Shown: positions 10,530-23,488, numbered from the stretch's first letter. The stretch: 64,000 bases of DNA from Streptococcus parasanguinis (GCF_901875555.1 NZ_CABFMD010000011.1:186001-250000), one strand, 5' to 3'. Translations and numbers: made by a program. Notes: generated by a model not told the origin, from the sequence alone.

Positions 10530-10643
10530 AGGTAAAGGTAAAAAATCCCGGGAAGGTTTTTATTTCTGGAAAGGGTCTCATCCTCTCTAGAAACAATCAG
10601 GTCCCTGTTTGAGGATTAAATATTACTATATAGGAATTTTAGA

Positions 10644-13600
10644 ATGAAAAAAGCGAAACAAACGTTTGAAAAAATGACCAAATATTCGATTCGGAAATTA
10701 TCTGTCGGGGTTGGTCCTGTTGCCATTGGAGCCTTTTTATTAGGGGGAACTCTCTTAGGAGCTCGTCCTGTACAAGCAGATCAGGTGACCTCACCTGCGA
10801 ATGTGCACTTAGGTTATGTGACAGAAGAAGAGCTAACCGCTGAAGAAAAAGCACAGGTGATTCATGCAATTCCTGAAGACTATCAAAATGAAGATACCTT
10901 CTTTCTAGTTTATAAGAAGAAGGAGGCAACTCAGCCAGTGCTTCCCCAAACAGGAAGTCAGGAAGTGGCCCTCTTCGGTCTAAGTATAGCCACTGCTTCT
11001 TTTGCTGTGCTCTTACTTTCTAAAAAGCAAAGAAAGAAAGTCATGGCTGTTCTTTTGATTGGAGCCATGGGACAAAGTCTTCTGCTACCAAATGAAGTTG
11101 CAGCTTTGCAAAACCAAGTTTTACGCGCTTATAATCAGGATCTTTCGCTCTCATCTAGTAAAGATCTGGCAAATGGCGTGATTCATATTGACGGCTATGA
11201 CTATGTTGGCTATCTGCGCTACCCGTCTATCCAAAAACAGAACTCACAAGAACCAAAAGCTATTCAGAGAATCCAACCATCTGCAGAGAGTTCTATCAAA
11301 ACAAGTGCAGGGATTGCACAAATGGAACCACAAGCGCGTGTGACGCCAGAAGTCGCTCCAGCCTTTCCTCAAGTTGAAAAACCAAGCCTTGAAGTCTCTA
11401 CTGAGCCTGTGCCGTTTGAAATTGTCAACCAAGCTGATCCTACATTAGCCAAAGGGCAAACCAAGGTGCTGACAGCTGGCCAAAATGGAGAGCGGACTAT
11501 CTTGACGGAAGTGAGTGTAGTAGATGGACAAGAAGTTCGCAGAGTAGTTGAAAGCAAGCTCACTAAAGAACCGGTTTCGCAAATTATTGCTATTGGAACA
11601 AAGGAGGAGATTCAACAAAGTCCTCTACCTGCTCCAGTTGTAACAGCTAAGGGGACGCAGGAAGAAGGTCACGTGGGTGAAGCTCCTGTTCAACCTGAGA
11701 ACCCAGCCTTTACAGGAGTATTGGAAGCCAAGGGAACGCAGGAAGAAGGCCATGTTGGCGAAGCTCCAATTCAGCCTGAGAACCCAGCCTATACAGGAGT
11801 AGTGGAAGCTAAGGGGACGCAGGAAGAAGGTCACGTGGGTGAAGCTCCAATTCAGCCTGAGAACCCAGCCTTTACAGGAGTAGTGGAAGCTAAGGGGACG
11901 CAGGAAGAAGGCCATGTTGGCGAAGCTCCAATTCAGCCAGAGAACCCAGTTTACCAAATAACGGAAGGAACAGTTACAGAAACAGAAACGGTGCTCCTTC
12001 CTTATGAAACTGAATATGTACCAGATGCGGACCGCTATACTGATGAAGAAAGTATCCTTCAAAAAGGAGAGGCAGGTAGCCAGGAAATTCGTCGTGTCTA
12101 TAAAACGGTCAATGGTGAGAAAGTTGGAGAGCCTCTCAGCACGACAACTGAAACGGTAAAAGCTCCTGTGACAGAAAAAATTAGTCGTGGGACTAAGGCG
12201 ATTGAAGGCCAAACAGAGGAAGTTGATTTTGAGGAAATTCCATTTAAGACGGTAACCGAAGAAGATGCCACCCTGCTAAAAGGAAGCGAAACGGTTTCTC
12301 AAGCAGGAAAAAATGGAAAGAAGAAAATCAGCAAAGTTTATAAGACCATTAAAGGTGTAAAAACTGCGGATGCTCCAACGGTTTCGGAGGAAGTCATTGA
12401 ACAAGCCCAAGATCGGATCATTCAAAAAGGAACCAAAGAACTAGATAAGCCAACCTTGACTCTAACCAACCTTGATAAGGAAGAATTGAAGCGCAGTGCT
12501 AGGGCTTCCTATCATTTGGATAAACCAGAGGGGGTGACCATCAAGTCCATCCAGGCTGTATTGAAAAAGGGCGATCAAGTGGTGAAAACGTTCGCCCTTT
12601 CAGAGTCTGATTTAGCAGCTGCCTTAGCGGACTTGGACTACTACAAGGATTATACGCTGGCAACGACCATGGTCTATGACCGTGGAAATGGGGATGAAGA
12701 AGAAGTTCTCAAGGAAGAACCACTAAGACTTGACCTTAAAAAAGTTGAAGTCAAAAACATCAAGGAAACTAGTCTGATTAGCGTGGATGACCAAGGCCTT
12801 GAGACTGATCGTAGCCTCTTGTCAGAAACACCTTCAGATGTGAAACCTTATTACTTAAAGGTTACCACCCATGATAATAAGGTCACAAAACTGGCTGTTG
12901 ATAAAATTGAAGAAGTGACGGTAGATGGAGCGACCTTATACAAAGTAACAGCCAAAGCTCCAGATCTGATCCAACGGACTGCGGACAACCAGTTTAGTGA
13001 GGACTATGTTCACTATATTGCGAAGCCCAAAGCTCATGAAGGAGATGTCTACTACAATTTCAACGAACTTGTAAAAGCTATGCAAGCCAATCCGACTGGT
13101 ATCTTTAAGCTTGGTAGCAGTATGAATGCAAGTAATGTGCAACCAGCTGGCAAGTCTTATGTAACCAATGCCTTCAAGGGAATATTGGAAAGTACAGAAG
13201 GCAATACATTTGCCATCCATAACATTACGAGACCGTTATTTGGTAACATCGAAGGTGGTACTGTTAAGAATCTCTTGCTTGAAAATGTTAACATTGACAT
13301 GCCTGGATTTGATCGAGTAGCACCAATCGCAGGTGTCATCAAAAATAATGCGACTGTCGAAAATGTTAAAGTAACAGGAAACGTTGTTGGAAACAACGAT
13401 GTAGCTGGTATTATCAATAAAATTGATGGTAGTGGGAAGGTCAGTAATGTTGCCTTCATCGGGAAACTGCACGCTGCTGGCAATAAAGGTGGTTATCTGG
13501 CAGGTGTTGTTGGCGAGAACTGGAAAGGTATTGTCGAAAAGGCTTACGTTGATGCTGAAATTACTGGGAATAAAGCAAAAGCTGCAGGTTTAGTTTATTC

Positions 13601-16511
13601 TTCTCAAAATGGTGGGAATAACAATACGCTAGGTAAAGAAGGAGTTCTCAGAAATTCAGTTGCTAAAGGTTCTATTGAACTGAAAGAAGCGGTCCAATCG
13701 GGTGGATTACTAGGGACTAACTGGGCCTTAGGTGCTATTGAAGACAACATCACCATGATGAAAGTCAAAACTGGTGAGATGGTCTTCGGACACTCGGATA
13801 TCGACGCAGATGATTACTTTACTTACTCAAGAACCAAACGCAATTACAGCGTGGAAGGCGTGAGTGAAGGGAAGAAAACCTATAACAACTCCCGTAAAAT
13901 TCCTAGCATCTCTCTGGCAGAAGCTGAGCAGAGAATCGATGCAATGGGAATTACGGCTGATAAATTTACCAGCAGCAAACCGATTGAAGATACGCTCAAT
14001 AATCTCGTTAACAAAGACGATCAATACAAGGCGATCACTGCTTACGATGCGACTCGTGAGCTAGCATACCGCAATATCGCTAAATTGCAACCTTTCTACA
14101 ATAAAGAGTGGATTGTCGACCAAGGGAATAAATTGGCTGCAACTAGTCCTCTCTTGACCAAGGAAGTCTTGTCTGTGACCGCTATGAAGGGCAATGATTT
14201 TGTAACAGAATTGGCTGATGCCGACCACATTCTGATCCATTACTCGGATAAGACAAAAGATATCTTTAGCATTTCACCGAAAGATTCAAAAGTTAAACAA
14301 GTGAAAGAGTACAGTGTAGCTGAGCTAGGAGATGTGGTCTACACGCCAAATATGGTTGACAAAGACCGTAGCGATCTTATCAATGCTATCGTTGAAAAAT
14401 TAAGCCCTGTTGAATTGCAATCAGATCCTATCTACACACATCTAGGTAGAACTGGTCCAAATAAAGTCAATGCCATTAAGAACCTTTACCTGGAAGAAAC
14501 ATTCAAAGAAGTCAAGGATAATCTGGCTCACTTTGTCAAACAACTGGTTGAAAATGAAGACCATCAATTAAACACTGATGAGGCTGCAAAACGTGCGCTG
14601 ATCAAGAAGATTGATGACAACAAGGCTGCTGTTCTTCTTGGTTTGTCTTACCTCAATCGTTACTACGGAGTTAAGTTTGATAACTTCAATATCAAGCAAC
14701 TCATGTTGTTCAAACCAGACTTCTATGGTAAAAATGTAAGTGTGTTAGACTTCTTGATTAAGATTGGTTCTAAAGAAAATAACATTAAAGGTGATAGAAC
14801 TTTAGAAGCTTATCGCGAAACTATCGGTGGAGTTATCGGTATAGGCGAGTTAAACAGTTTCTTAGACTATAATATGCGCCTATTCACAGAAGACAAAGAT
14901 CTAAATGATTGGTTCATCAAAGCCACGAAAGACAATGTTTATATTGTGGAGCCTGAGACTTCAAATCCAGCATTTGCTTCTGCCAAACACCGGGCATATG
15001 AAGGCTTAAATAACGATATCCACGGTAAAATGATCTTGCCGCTCTTGAATCTTAAAGATGCGCATATGTTCTTGATTTCAACCTACAATACCTTGGCCTA
15101 TAGTTCCTTTGAAAAATATGGTAAAAATTCAGAAGCAGAACGGACTGCTTTCAAGGCTGAGATTGATAAAGTAGCCAAAGCCCAACAAGACTACTTGGAT
15201 TTCTGGTCACGATTAGCAGCTGATAATGTTCGCAACCAGCTCCTAAAGAGCAATAATATGGTGCCAACACCGGTCCTTGATAATCAAAACTACAAAGGCA
15301 TTAGTACAGACCGTTATGGCCATACGAATAGTGGTAAAGATGTCGCTCCAATCCGTGAATTGTATGGTCCAACCGATCGTTACCATGCGACAGATTGGCG
15401 TATGGGAGCAACTGCTCGCGTCTATGGAAATCCTTATAAAGATGATTCGGTCTTCTTCATGGTGACGGATATGATCAGTGATTTTGGGATTTCTGCTTTT
15501 ACCCATGAAACGACCCACGTCAATGACCGGATGGTATACTTGGGTGGCTGGAGGCACCGTGAAGGAACGGACTTGGAAGCCTATGCTCAAGGCATGCTCC
15601 AAACACCATCCGTATCCAATCCAAATGGGGAATACAAAGCCCTAGGTCTCAATATGGCCTATGAACGACCGAACGATGGGAACCAATGGTACAATACCAA
15701 TCCAAATGACCTCACCTCACGCGAGGAGATTGATCGGTATATGAAAGGCTATAATGACACCCTCATGCTTCTAGATTATCTAGAGGGAGAAGCTGTCCTC
15801 AACAAAGGAAGTCAAGACTTAAACAATGCTTGGTTCAAGAAGGTGGATAAACAATACCGAGGGGCTAACACCAAGAATCAATTTGATAAGGTGCGACCTT
15901 TGAGTGATGAGGAAAAAGCCATCACCTTACATTCAGTAGATGATCTCATCACCAACAACTTCATGACCAATCGTGATCCTGGAAATGGAGTCTATAATCC
16001 ATCTGACTTTGGTTCAGCCTATGTGACTGTGCCGATGATGACAGGGATCTATGGAGGAAACACCAGTGAAGGAGCTCCAGGAGCCATGTCCTTCAAACAC
16101 AACACCTTCAGAATCTGGGGTTACTATGGCTATGAAAAAGGCTTCCTAGGATATGCTTCAAACAAGTATAAACAGGAATCGAAACAAGCTGGACATGCCA
16201 CTTTAGGAGACGACTTTATCATTCAAAAGATTTCTGATGGAAAATTTAACACTCTTGAAGACTGGAAGAAAGCTTACTTCAATGAAGTAGTGACTAGTGC
16301 CAAAAATGGACTTCAATCAATCGAAATCGATGGTACAACATACAATAGTTATGAAGACTTGAAACGTGCATTTGCTGAAGCAGTTGATAAAGATAAGGCT
16401 ACTCTAAGTAACGGATCCGTCAAATTTGACAACACCGTATCACTGAAAGAAAAACTCTTTAAGAAATTACTTCAACAAACAGATAGCTTTAAAACTTCTA
16501 TGTTTAAATAA
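10644..16511 (+). CDS. Cell-wall-anchored zinc metalloprotease, M26 family (IgA1 protease / ZmpB-like)
   Basis: A 1955-residue secreted protease. The N-terminus has a YSIRK-type signal (KYSIRKLSVG, residues 13-22). LPQTG at residues 100-104, followed by two hydrophobic segments, is the N-terminal sortase signal peculiar to the streptococcal Zmp/IgA1 protease family. G5-like domains lie at about 254-323, 447-517 and 527-600, with four 27-residue repeats at 335-442 between the first two. A GLUG/M26_N-like region follows (about 800-1010), then the peptidase domain. The zinc site is HETTH (His1621, Glu1622, His1625) with Glu1645 24 residues after the first His, the spacing of IgA1 protease. Family placement is firm; the substrate (IgA1 or another host protein) cannot be read from sequence. 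Own promoter and terminator; weak AGGA ribosome site. Confidence 0.92.
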   Translation: MKKAKQTFEKMTKYSIRKLSVGVGPVAIGAFLLGGTLLGARPVQADQVTSPANVHLGYVTEEELTAEEKAQVIHAIPEDYQNEDTFFLVYKKKEATQPVLPQTGSQEVALFGLSIATASFAVLLLSKKQRKKVMAVLLIGAMGQSLLLPNEVAALQNQVLRAYNQDLSLSSSKDLANGVIHIDGYDYVGYLRYPSIQKQNSQEPKAIQRIQPSAESSIKTSAGIAQMEPQARVTPEVAPAFPQVEKPSLEVSTEPVPFEIVNQADPTLAKGQTKVLTAGQNGERTILTEVSVVDGQEVRRVVESKLTKEPVSQIIAIGTKEEIQQSPLPAPVVTAKGTQEEGHVGEAPVQPENPAFTGVLEAKGTQEEGHVGEAPIQPENPAYTGVVEAKGTQEEGHVGEAPIQPENPAFTGVVEAKGTQEEGHVGEAPIQPENPVYQITEGTVTETETVLLPYETEYVPDADRYTDEESILQKGEAGSQEIRRVYKTVNGEKVGEPLSTTTETVKAPVTEKISRGTKAIEGQTEEVDFEEIPFKTVTEEDATLLKGSETVSQAGKNGKKKISKVYKTIKGVKTADAPTVSEEVIEQAQDRIIQKGTKELDKPTLTLTNLDKEELKRSARASYHLDKPEGVTIKSIQAVLKKGDQVVKTFALSESDLAAALADLDYYKDYTLATTMVYDRGNGDEEEVLKEEPLRLDLKKVEVKNIKETSLISVDDQGLETDRSLLSETPSDVKPYYLKVTTHDNKVTKLAVDKIEEVTVDGATLYKVTAKAPDLIQRTADNQFSEDYVHYIAKPKAHEGDVYYNFNELVKAMQANPTGIFKLGSSMNASNVQPAGKSYVTNAFKGILESTEGNTFAIHNITRPLFGNIEGGTVKNLLLENVNIDMPGFDRVAPIAGVIKNNATVENVKVTGNVVGNNDVAGIINKIDGSGKVSNVAFIGKLHAAGNKGGYLAGVVGENWKGIVEKAYVDAEITGNKAKAAGLVYSSQNGGNNNTLGKEGVLRNSVAKGSIELKEAVQSGGLLGTNWALGAIEDNITMMKVKTGEMVFGHSDIDADDYFTYSRTKRNYSVEGVSEGKKTYNNSRKIPSISLAEAEQRIDAMGITADKFTSSKPIEDTLNNLVNKDDQYKAITAYDATRELAYRNIAKLQPFYNKEWIVDQGNKLAATSPLLTKEVLSVTAMKGNDFVTELADADHILIHYSDKTKDIFSISPKDSKVKQVKEYSVAELGDVVYTPNMVDKDRSDLINAIVEKLSPVELQSDPIYTHLGRTGPNKVNAIKNLYLEETFKEVKDNLAHFVKQLVENEDHQLNTDEAAKRALIKKIDDNKAAVLLGLSYLNRYYGVKFDNFNIKQLMLFKPDFYGKNVSVLDFLIKIGSKENNIKGDRTLEAYRETIGGVIGIGELNSFLDYNMRLFTEDKDLNDWFIKATKDNVYIVEPETSNPAFASAKHRAYEGLNNDIHGKMILPLLNLKDAHMFLISTYNTLAYSSFEKYGKNSEAERTAFKAEIDKVAKAQQDYLDFWSRLAADNVRNQLLKSNNMVPTPVLDNQNYKGISTDRYGHTNSGKDVAPIRELYGPTDRYHATDWRMGATARVYGNPYKDDSVFFMVTDMISDFGISAFTHETTHVNDRMVYLGGWRHREGTDLEAYAQGMLQTPSVSNPNGEYKALGLNMAYERPNDGNQWYNTNPNDLTSREEIDRYMKGYNDTLMLLDYLEGEAVLNKGSQDLNNAWFKKVDKQYRGANTKNQFDKVRPLSDEEKAITLHSVDDLITNNFMTNRDPGNGVYNPSDFGSAYVTVPMMTGIYGGNTSEGAPGAMSFKHNTFRIWGYYGYEKGFLGYASNKYKQESKQAGHATLGDDFIIQKISDGKFNTLEDWKKAYFNEVVTSAKNGLQSIEIDGTTYNSYEDLKRAFAEAVDKDKATLSNGSVKFDNTVSLKEKLFKKLLQQTDSFKTSMFK
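11646..11969 (+). repeat. Four 81-bp in-frame tandem repeats in the metalloprotease gene
   Basis: Copies start at 11646, 11727, 11808 and 11889. Each encodes 27 residues, AKGTQEEGHVGEAPIQPENP plus AFTGVVE, the last copy diverging at its end. Copies differ by only a few bases, so copy-number change by recombination or slippage is likely. They form a Pro/Glu-rich spacer between G5 domains. Confidence 0.93.
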
Positions 16512-16519
16512 TCAATGGA

Positions 16520-16554
16520 CTCTCATCTGCCTAGCAGGTGGGAGTTTACTTTTT
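16520..16554 (+). terminator. Terminator after the metalloprotease gene
   Basis: 11-bp stem with two G-T pairs (16520-16530 with 16534-16544), loop CTA, then a T-rich tract. Confidence 0.7.
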
Positions 16555-16702
16555 AGGAAAATAGCATCGGGTGTATTGTATCAGAAGGATAGAAGGGGCG
16601 GAAGTATTTCAAAATAGGAGTTGATTGAAAAAATAAGGGTGAAGTTTCCCCCGTAGAATAGGACTTTTATAAAAGTAAAACGCTTACTTTATGAGGAAAT
16701 AT

Positions 16703-16731
16703 TTGACTATTAAATTTAATAGGAGTAAACT
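16703..16731 (+). promoter_or_regulatory. F-ATPase operon promoter
   Basis: TTGACT (16703-16708) and TAAACT (16726-16731) with a 17-bp spacer, 33 bp before atpE. The stretch 16555-16702 shows no gene. Confidence 0.55.
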
Positions 16732-16764
16732 AATAAGGTAAAATTTATAAAAGGAGAATTCATC

Positions 16765-16965
16765 ATGAATTTAACATTTTTAGGTCTTTGTTTAGCCTGT
16801 TTTGGTGTATCACTGGCAGAAGGTTTGATGATGAGCAGCTTATTGAAATCTGCGTCTCGTCAACCAGAAATTATTGGTCAATTGCGTAGCCTCTTGATTC
16901 TTGGTGTTGCCTTTGTCGAAGGTACTTTCTTCGTAACCTTGGTTATGGCCTTTATTATCAAATAG
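16765..16965 (+). CDS. atpE: F1Fo ATP synthase subunit c
   Basis: Proteolipid of the Fo rotor ring. The 66-residue protein has two membrane helices joined by the polar loop [14 protein letters not shown]; the proton-binding carboxylate is Glu52 in [10 protein letters not shown]. In lactic streptococci the enzyme mainly hydrolyses ATP to pump protons out and hold cytoplasmic pH. AAGGAG precedes the ATG. The operon begins with c rather than a, as in pneumococcus, and lacks atpI. The length matches the pneumococcal subunit c. Confidence 0.97.
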   Translation: MNLTFLGLCLACFGVSLAEGLMMSSLLKSASRQPEIIGQLRSLLILGVAFVEGTFFVTLVMAFIIK

Positions 16966-16998
16966 ATGCTTCTGTTTTAGAAAAGGAGGTGTCAAACC

Positions 16999-17712
16999 TT
17001 GGAAGAAAGTATCAATCCAACGATTACTCTTGGACCTGTAACTTTTAATTTGACCCTACTTGCTATGACCTTGATTGCTGTTTTGGTGGTTTTTGGCTTT
17101 ATTTATTGGGCCAGCCGTAAAATGACGATCCGACCAAAGGGCAAACAAAATGTGCTGGAATACGCATATGACTTTGTCGTAGGTTTCACCAAAGGAAATA
17201 TTGGGGAACATTATATAAAGGACTATTCCTTGTTCTTGTTTGTTCTTTTCCTATTTCTTTTAGTGGCCAATAACATTGGATTGATGGCTAAAATCGAAAC
17301 GACCAATGGTTACAATTTGTGGACATCACCAACCGCTAACCTTGGTTATGACTTTGCCTTTTCATTTTTGATCACCTTGATCGCCCATGTAGAAGGAATT
17401 CGCAGGCGTGGTGTAAAGGAATATTTGAAGGCCTTTGTGACACCTGGATTTATGACCCCCATGAATATTTTGGAAGAATTAACGAACTTTGCCTCCTTGG
17501 CACTTCGGATCTTCGGAAATATCTTTGCGGGTGAGGTACTAGCAAGCTTGCTTGTGACTTTATCGCATCAAGCTGTTTATTGGTATCCATTTGCCTTTAT
17601 TGGAAGCATGGCGTGGACAGCGTTTTCGATTTTCATTTCATGTATCCAAGCCTATGTGTTTACCATGTTGTCATCAATCTACATTGGTAAGAAAATTAAT
17701 GGCGAAGAGTAA
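16999..17712 (+). CDS. atpB: F1Fo ATP synthase subunit a
   Basis: Fo stator subunit forming the proton half-channels against the c-ring. The 237-residue product has multiple hydrophobic helices and the key arginine region in [19 protein letters not shown]. The start is TTG at 16999, chosen because a strong AAAGGAGGTG ribosome site sits just upstream and the family N-terminus ([18 protein letters not shown]) fits. Between atpE and atpF, with 19 bp to atpF. Confidence 0.95.
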   Translation: MEESINPTITLGPVTFNLTLLAMTLIAVLVVFGFIYWASRKMTIRPKGKQNVLEYAYDFVVGFTKGNIGEHYIKDYSLFLFVLFLFLLVANNIGLMAKIETTNGYNLWTSPTANLGYDFAFSFLITLIAHVEGIRRRGVKEYLKAFVTPGFMTPMNILEELTNFASLALRIFGNIFAGEVLASLLVTLSHQAVYWYPFAFIGSMAWTAFSIFISCIQAYVFTMLSSIYIGKKINGEE

Positions 17713-17731
17713 GTAGAGGAGGAGTAGAAGA

Positions 17732-18226
17732 ATGCATGTATCAATGAGTGAAATTATTGGTAACTTTATTCTCATTGCTGGTTCCTTCCTATTATTAATC
17801 TTTTTAATAAAGAAATTTGCATGGAACAATATCAATGGAATTTTAGAAGCGCGTGCCAAAAAGATTACAGATGATATTGATGGAGCAGAATCAGCTCGTC
17901 AAAAAGCTGAGGAACTAGCAAATAAACGTGAAGAAGAGTTGGCGGGTAGTCGCAAAGAAGCTGCGTCTATCGTAGAAAATGCAAAGGAAACTGCTGAAAA
18001 GAACAAATCGCAAATCCTTTCAGATGCCACTCAAGAAGCTGTACGTTTGAAAGAAAAAGCGCAACAAGAAATTGCGCACAACAAAGAAGAAGCATTGAAC
18101 AGTATCAAAGGCGATGTGGCGGATCTTACTGTGCATCTCGCTGGAAAATTGTTGAGCCAACAGCTAGATGCTGAAGCTCAACGCCAACTGATCGATCGCT
18201 ATCTTGATGAATTAGGAGAAGCCTAA
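17732..18226 (+). CDS. atpF: F1Fo ATP synthase subunit b
   Basis: Peripheral stalk subunit linking Fo to F1. The 164-residue protein has one N-terminal membrane helix (about residues 7-27, [17 protein letters not shown]) and then a long charged coiled coil rich in Ala, Glu and Lys, ending in a region that contacts delta ([20 protein letters not shown]). An AGAGGAGGAG ribosome site precedes the ATG. Its final base overlaps the first base of atpH. Confidence 0.95.
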   Translation: MHVSMSEIIGNFILIAGSFLLLIFLIKKFAWNNINGILEARAKKITDDIDGAESARQKAEELANKREEELAGSRKEAASIVENAKETAEKNKSQILSDATQEAVRLKEKAQQEIAHNKEEALNSIKGDVADLTVHLAGKLLSQQLDAEAQRQLIDRYLDELGEA

Positions 18227-18762
18227 TGGACAAAAAGCAACTGATGGTGATTGAGAAATATACCCAGCCTTTTGTTCAATTGGTCTTTGAAAAAGGAGAA
18301 CAAGACCTGGTCTTTGAAAAGTTAACCCAAATCAAGGGTGTTTTTGAGGAGACGGGACTTGCTAACTTCTTAGCTCATATCGGTGTAGAGGATGAAGAGA
18401 AAGCAAAAAGTCTACGACTTTTTCAACCCTCGGATTCACAATTACTCGACCATTTGATTGAAGTGGTTATTCTCAATCATCGTGAAGCCTTATTTTATGA
18501 CATTGTAACGATCTGTTTGGATCAGATCCAACGACTGAGTAATGCTTTCGTCGTGACGGTTACGACAGCTACAGCCTTGGATCCAGCTCAAGAGCAAAAA
18601 TTGGTACCCATTATCGAAAGAAAATTTGGCATTCAGGTTCGCTCAATCAAACAAAAGATCGATCCAGATTTAATTGGTGGCTTTGTCGTGACAGCCAATC
18701 ATAAAACATTGGATACCAGTCTCAAACACCAATTGCAAGTCATAAAATCTAAATTGAAATAG
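18226..18762 (+). CDS. atpH: F1 ATP synthase subunit delta
   Basis: Connects the b-stalk to the top of the alpha/beta hexamer. The 178-residue protein shows the OSCP/delta C-terminal motif KIDPDLIGGFVVTANHKTLDTS. The start overlaps the atpF stop (TAATG), so translation is coupled. It is the most divergent subunit between species, but operon position and the C-terminal motif make the call secure. Confidence 0.94.
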   Translation: MDKKQLMVIEKYTQPFVQLVFEKGEQDLVFEKLTQIKGVFEETGLANFLAHIGVEDEEKAKSLRLFQPSDSQLLDHLIEVVILNHREALFYDIVTICLDQIQRLSNAFVVTVTTATALDPAQEQKLVPIIERKFGIQVRSIKQKIDPDLIGGFVVTANHKTLDTSLKHQLQVIKSKLK

Positions 18763-18774
18763 AAAGTGGTGTGA

Positions 18775-20283
<1,509 letters not shown>

Positions 20284-20298
20284 AAATAGGAGTGGAAG

Positions 20299-21180
20299 AT
20301 GGCAGTTTCATTAAATGATATTAAAAATAAAATTGCATCCACAAAAAACACCAGCCAAATCACCAATGCGATGCAGATGGTGTCCGCTGCCAAACTCGGT
20401 AAGTCTGAGCAGGCAGCCAAGGATTTTCAGGTTTATGCTGCTAAGGTTCGTAAGCTCTTAACAGACTTGCTCCATGGCCATGAAACAGAAAATACCAAGT
20501 CCCATCCTATGCTTGCGAGCCGTCCAGTCCAAAAGACAGCTTATATTGTGATTACATCAGACCGTGGTTTGGTGGGAGGCTATAATGCTTCTATTTTGAA
20601 AACCATGATGGAAATGAAGGAAGAATACCATCCAAACGGAGATGACTTTGAAGTGATCTGTATTGGAAGTGTCGGTGCGGATTTCTTCCGTGCGCGTGGG
20701 ATTCAGCCAGTTTATGAATTGCGTGGCTTGGCGGATCAGCCTAGCTTTAAGGAAGTTCGTAAAATCATTTCAAAAACCGTTCAAATGTACCAAGAAGGCT
20801 TGTTTGATGAGTTGTACGTTTGCTACAACCATCATGTCAACAGTTTAACCAGCCAAATGCGGGTGGAGCAAATGCTTCCCATCATTGACTTGGACCCCAA
20901 TGAAGCCGATGAAGACTATGTCTTAAATTTGGAATTGGAATCCAGTCGTGATGCGATTTTGGACCAATTGCTTCCTCAGTTTGCAGAAAGCATGATCTAT
21001 GGGGCCATTATTGATGCCAAAACAGCTGAAAATGCTGCAGGTATGATGGCCATGCAAACTGCGACAGACAATGCCAAGAAGGTCATTGACGAATTAACGA
21101 TTCAATACAACCGTGCTCGTCAGGCTGCGATTACTCAGGAAATTACTGAAATCGTTGCTGGTGCGAGTGCTCTTGAATAG
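20299..21180 (+). CDS. atpG: F1 ATP synthase subunit gamma
   Basis: Central rotor shaft inside the F1 hexamer. The 293-residue protein begins [32 protein letters not shown] and ends with the conserved helix [28 protein letters not shown]; both termini form the antiparallel coiled coil of the shaft. Sits between atpA (15 bp upstream) and atpD (74 bp downstream), the widest gap in the operon. Confidence 0.97.
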   Translation: MAVSLNDIKNKIASTKNTSQITNAMQMVSAAKLGKSEQAAKDFQVYAAKVRKLLTDLLHGHETENTKSHPMLASRPVQKTAYIVITSDRGLVGGYNASILKTMMEMKEEYHPNGDDFEVICIGSVGADFFRARGIQPVYELRGLADQPSFKEVRKIISKTVQMYQEGLFDELYVCYNHHVNSLTSQMRVEQMLPIIDLDPNEADEDYVLNLELESSRDAILDQLLPQFAESMIYGAIIDAKTAENAAGMMAMQTATDNAKKVIDELTIQYNRARQAAITQEITEIVAGASALE

Positions 21181-21245
21181 GTGTCGGATACAATTTTTAA
21201 TACAAAAAAAGCTTATTGTTAAGCAGTAGAAATTAGTTAGAATAG

Positions 21246-22661
<1,416 letters not shown>

Positions 22662-22674
22662 GAAGAGGTGAAAG

Positions 22675-23094
22675 ATGAGTCAAATGAACGTCCAAATCGT
22701 GACACCCGATGGACTGGTTTATGATCATCATGCCGCATTTGTATCTGTCAAGACAATTGATGGTGAATTAGGGATTTTACCTCATCATATCAATACCATT
22801 GCGGTTTTGGCTGTAGACCAAGTAAAGGTTCGTCGGATAGACGATGACAAACATATTGATTGGATTGCAGTCAATGGTGGGATTATCGAAGTAGCAGACA
22901 ATGTCATTACCATCGTTGCCGATTCTGCTGAACGCGCTCGAGATATCGATATTAGTCGCGCAGAACGGGCTAAACTACGAGCTGAAAAAGCGATTGAAGA
23001 AGCCAAAGATCAGCATTCGGTTGATATGGAACGTCGTGCTAAAATTGCTCTTCAACGCGCCATTAACCGGATTAATGTCGGAAATCGTTTATAA
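22675..23094 (+). CDS. atpC: F1 ATP synthase subunit epsilon
   Basis: Regulatory subunit at the foot of the central stalk. The 139-residue protein starts [37 protein letters not shown], the N-terminal beta-sandwich, followed by a helical hairpin ([19 protein letters not shown]) that can inhibit hydrolysis. Last gene of atpEBFHAGDC, followed by a terminator. Confidence 0.97.
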   Translation: MSQMNVQIVTPDGLVYDHHAAFVSVKTIDGELGILPHHINTIAVLAVDQVKVRRIDDDKHIDWIAVNGGIIEVADNVITIVADSAERARDIDISRAERAKLRAEKAIEEAKDQHSVDMERRAKIALQRAINRINVGNRL

Positions 23095-23101
23095 CATATT
23101 C

Positions 23102-23136
23102 AAAATAAGGTGGAGGTACGTCCTCACCTTATTTTT
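23102..23136 (+). terminator. F-ATPase operon terminator
   Basis: Stem of about 14 bp with one bulged G (AAAATAAGGTGGAGG / CCTCACCTTATTTT), loop TACGT, T-run. Confidence 0.9.
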
Positions 23137-23176
23137 GTTGGAAGTCAAATCAAAAGAAGAAACTAGAAAGCAAATA

Positions 23177-23185
23177 TGATATAAT
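23177..23185 (+). promoter_or_regulatory. Extended -10 promoter, start at the ATG of the next gene
   Basis: TGATATAAT, an extended -10, with no clear -35. It ends 6 nt before the ATG at 23192, so the transcript is predicted to begin at or next to the start codon (leaderless). Confidence 0.55.
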
Positions 23186-23191
23186 AGCGAT

Positions 23192-23422
23192 ATGATTCAA
23201 ATGATATTTAATCTTTCCAGCCATTTATTGTTTATCTTTTTTTCCTATTATTTACTCTTCAACTTGGTAAGATGGGAAAAATTTTTAAAAGTTAGTGCGG
23301 AAAATGCGATCAAAATTCGCTTCTTAATTCTGCTGTTCAGTGTTGCCTTAGGCTATTTAGCCAGCTCATTTTTTATTAGTATTTACGAGATGAGTCGGCA
23401 AATTTTTATTGGCCAATTCTAG
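23192..23422 (+). CDS. DUF1146 (YwzB-like) membrane protein
   Basis: A 76-residue membrane protein of unknown function with two hydrophobic helices (HLLFIFFSYYLLFNLV and IRFLILLFSVALGYLASSFF) around a charged stretch RWEKFLKVSAENAIK. Size, topology and the position directly upstream of murA match the DUF1146/YwzB family of Firmicutes. No Shine-Dalgarno sequence is visible; a -10 ends 6 nt before the ATG, pointing to a leaderless message. The position suggests a cell-envelope role, but that is only inference. Confidence 0.8.
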   Translation: MIQMIFNLSSHLLFIFFSYYLLFNLVRWEKFLKVSAENAIKIRFLILLFSVALGYLASSFFISIYEMSRQIFIGQF

Positions 23423-23441
23423 CCACATTTTATAAAAAATA

Positions 23442-23450
23442 TGGTATGAT
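23442..23450 (+). promoter_or_regulatory. Extended -10 promoter for murA
   Basis: TGGTATGAT (TATGAT at 23445-23450), 38 bp before the murA start. No convincing -35. Confidence 0.45.
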
Positions 23451-23488
23451 AGAAAGCGTGACTTTAAGAAATTGGAGAACAATCCCGT

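Noticed and set aside
11625-12212. 195-residue minus-strand frame inside the metalloprotease gene
   Set aside because: Periodic shadow of the in-frame repeats; composition is not protein-like.
16675-16688. cre-like sequence (GTAAAACGCTTACT) upstream of the atp promoter
   Set aside because: Three mismatches at the consensus ends; too weak to call as a CcpA site.
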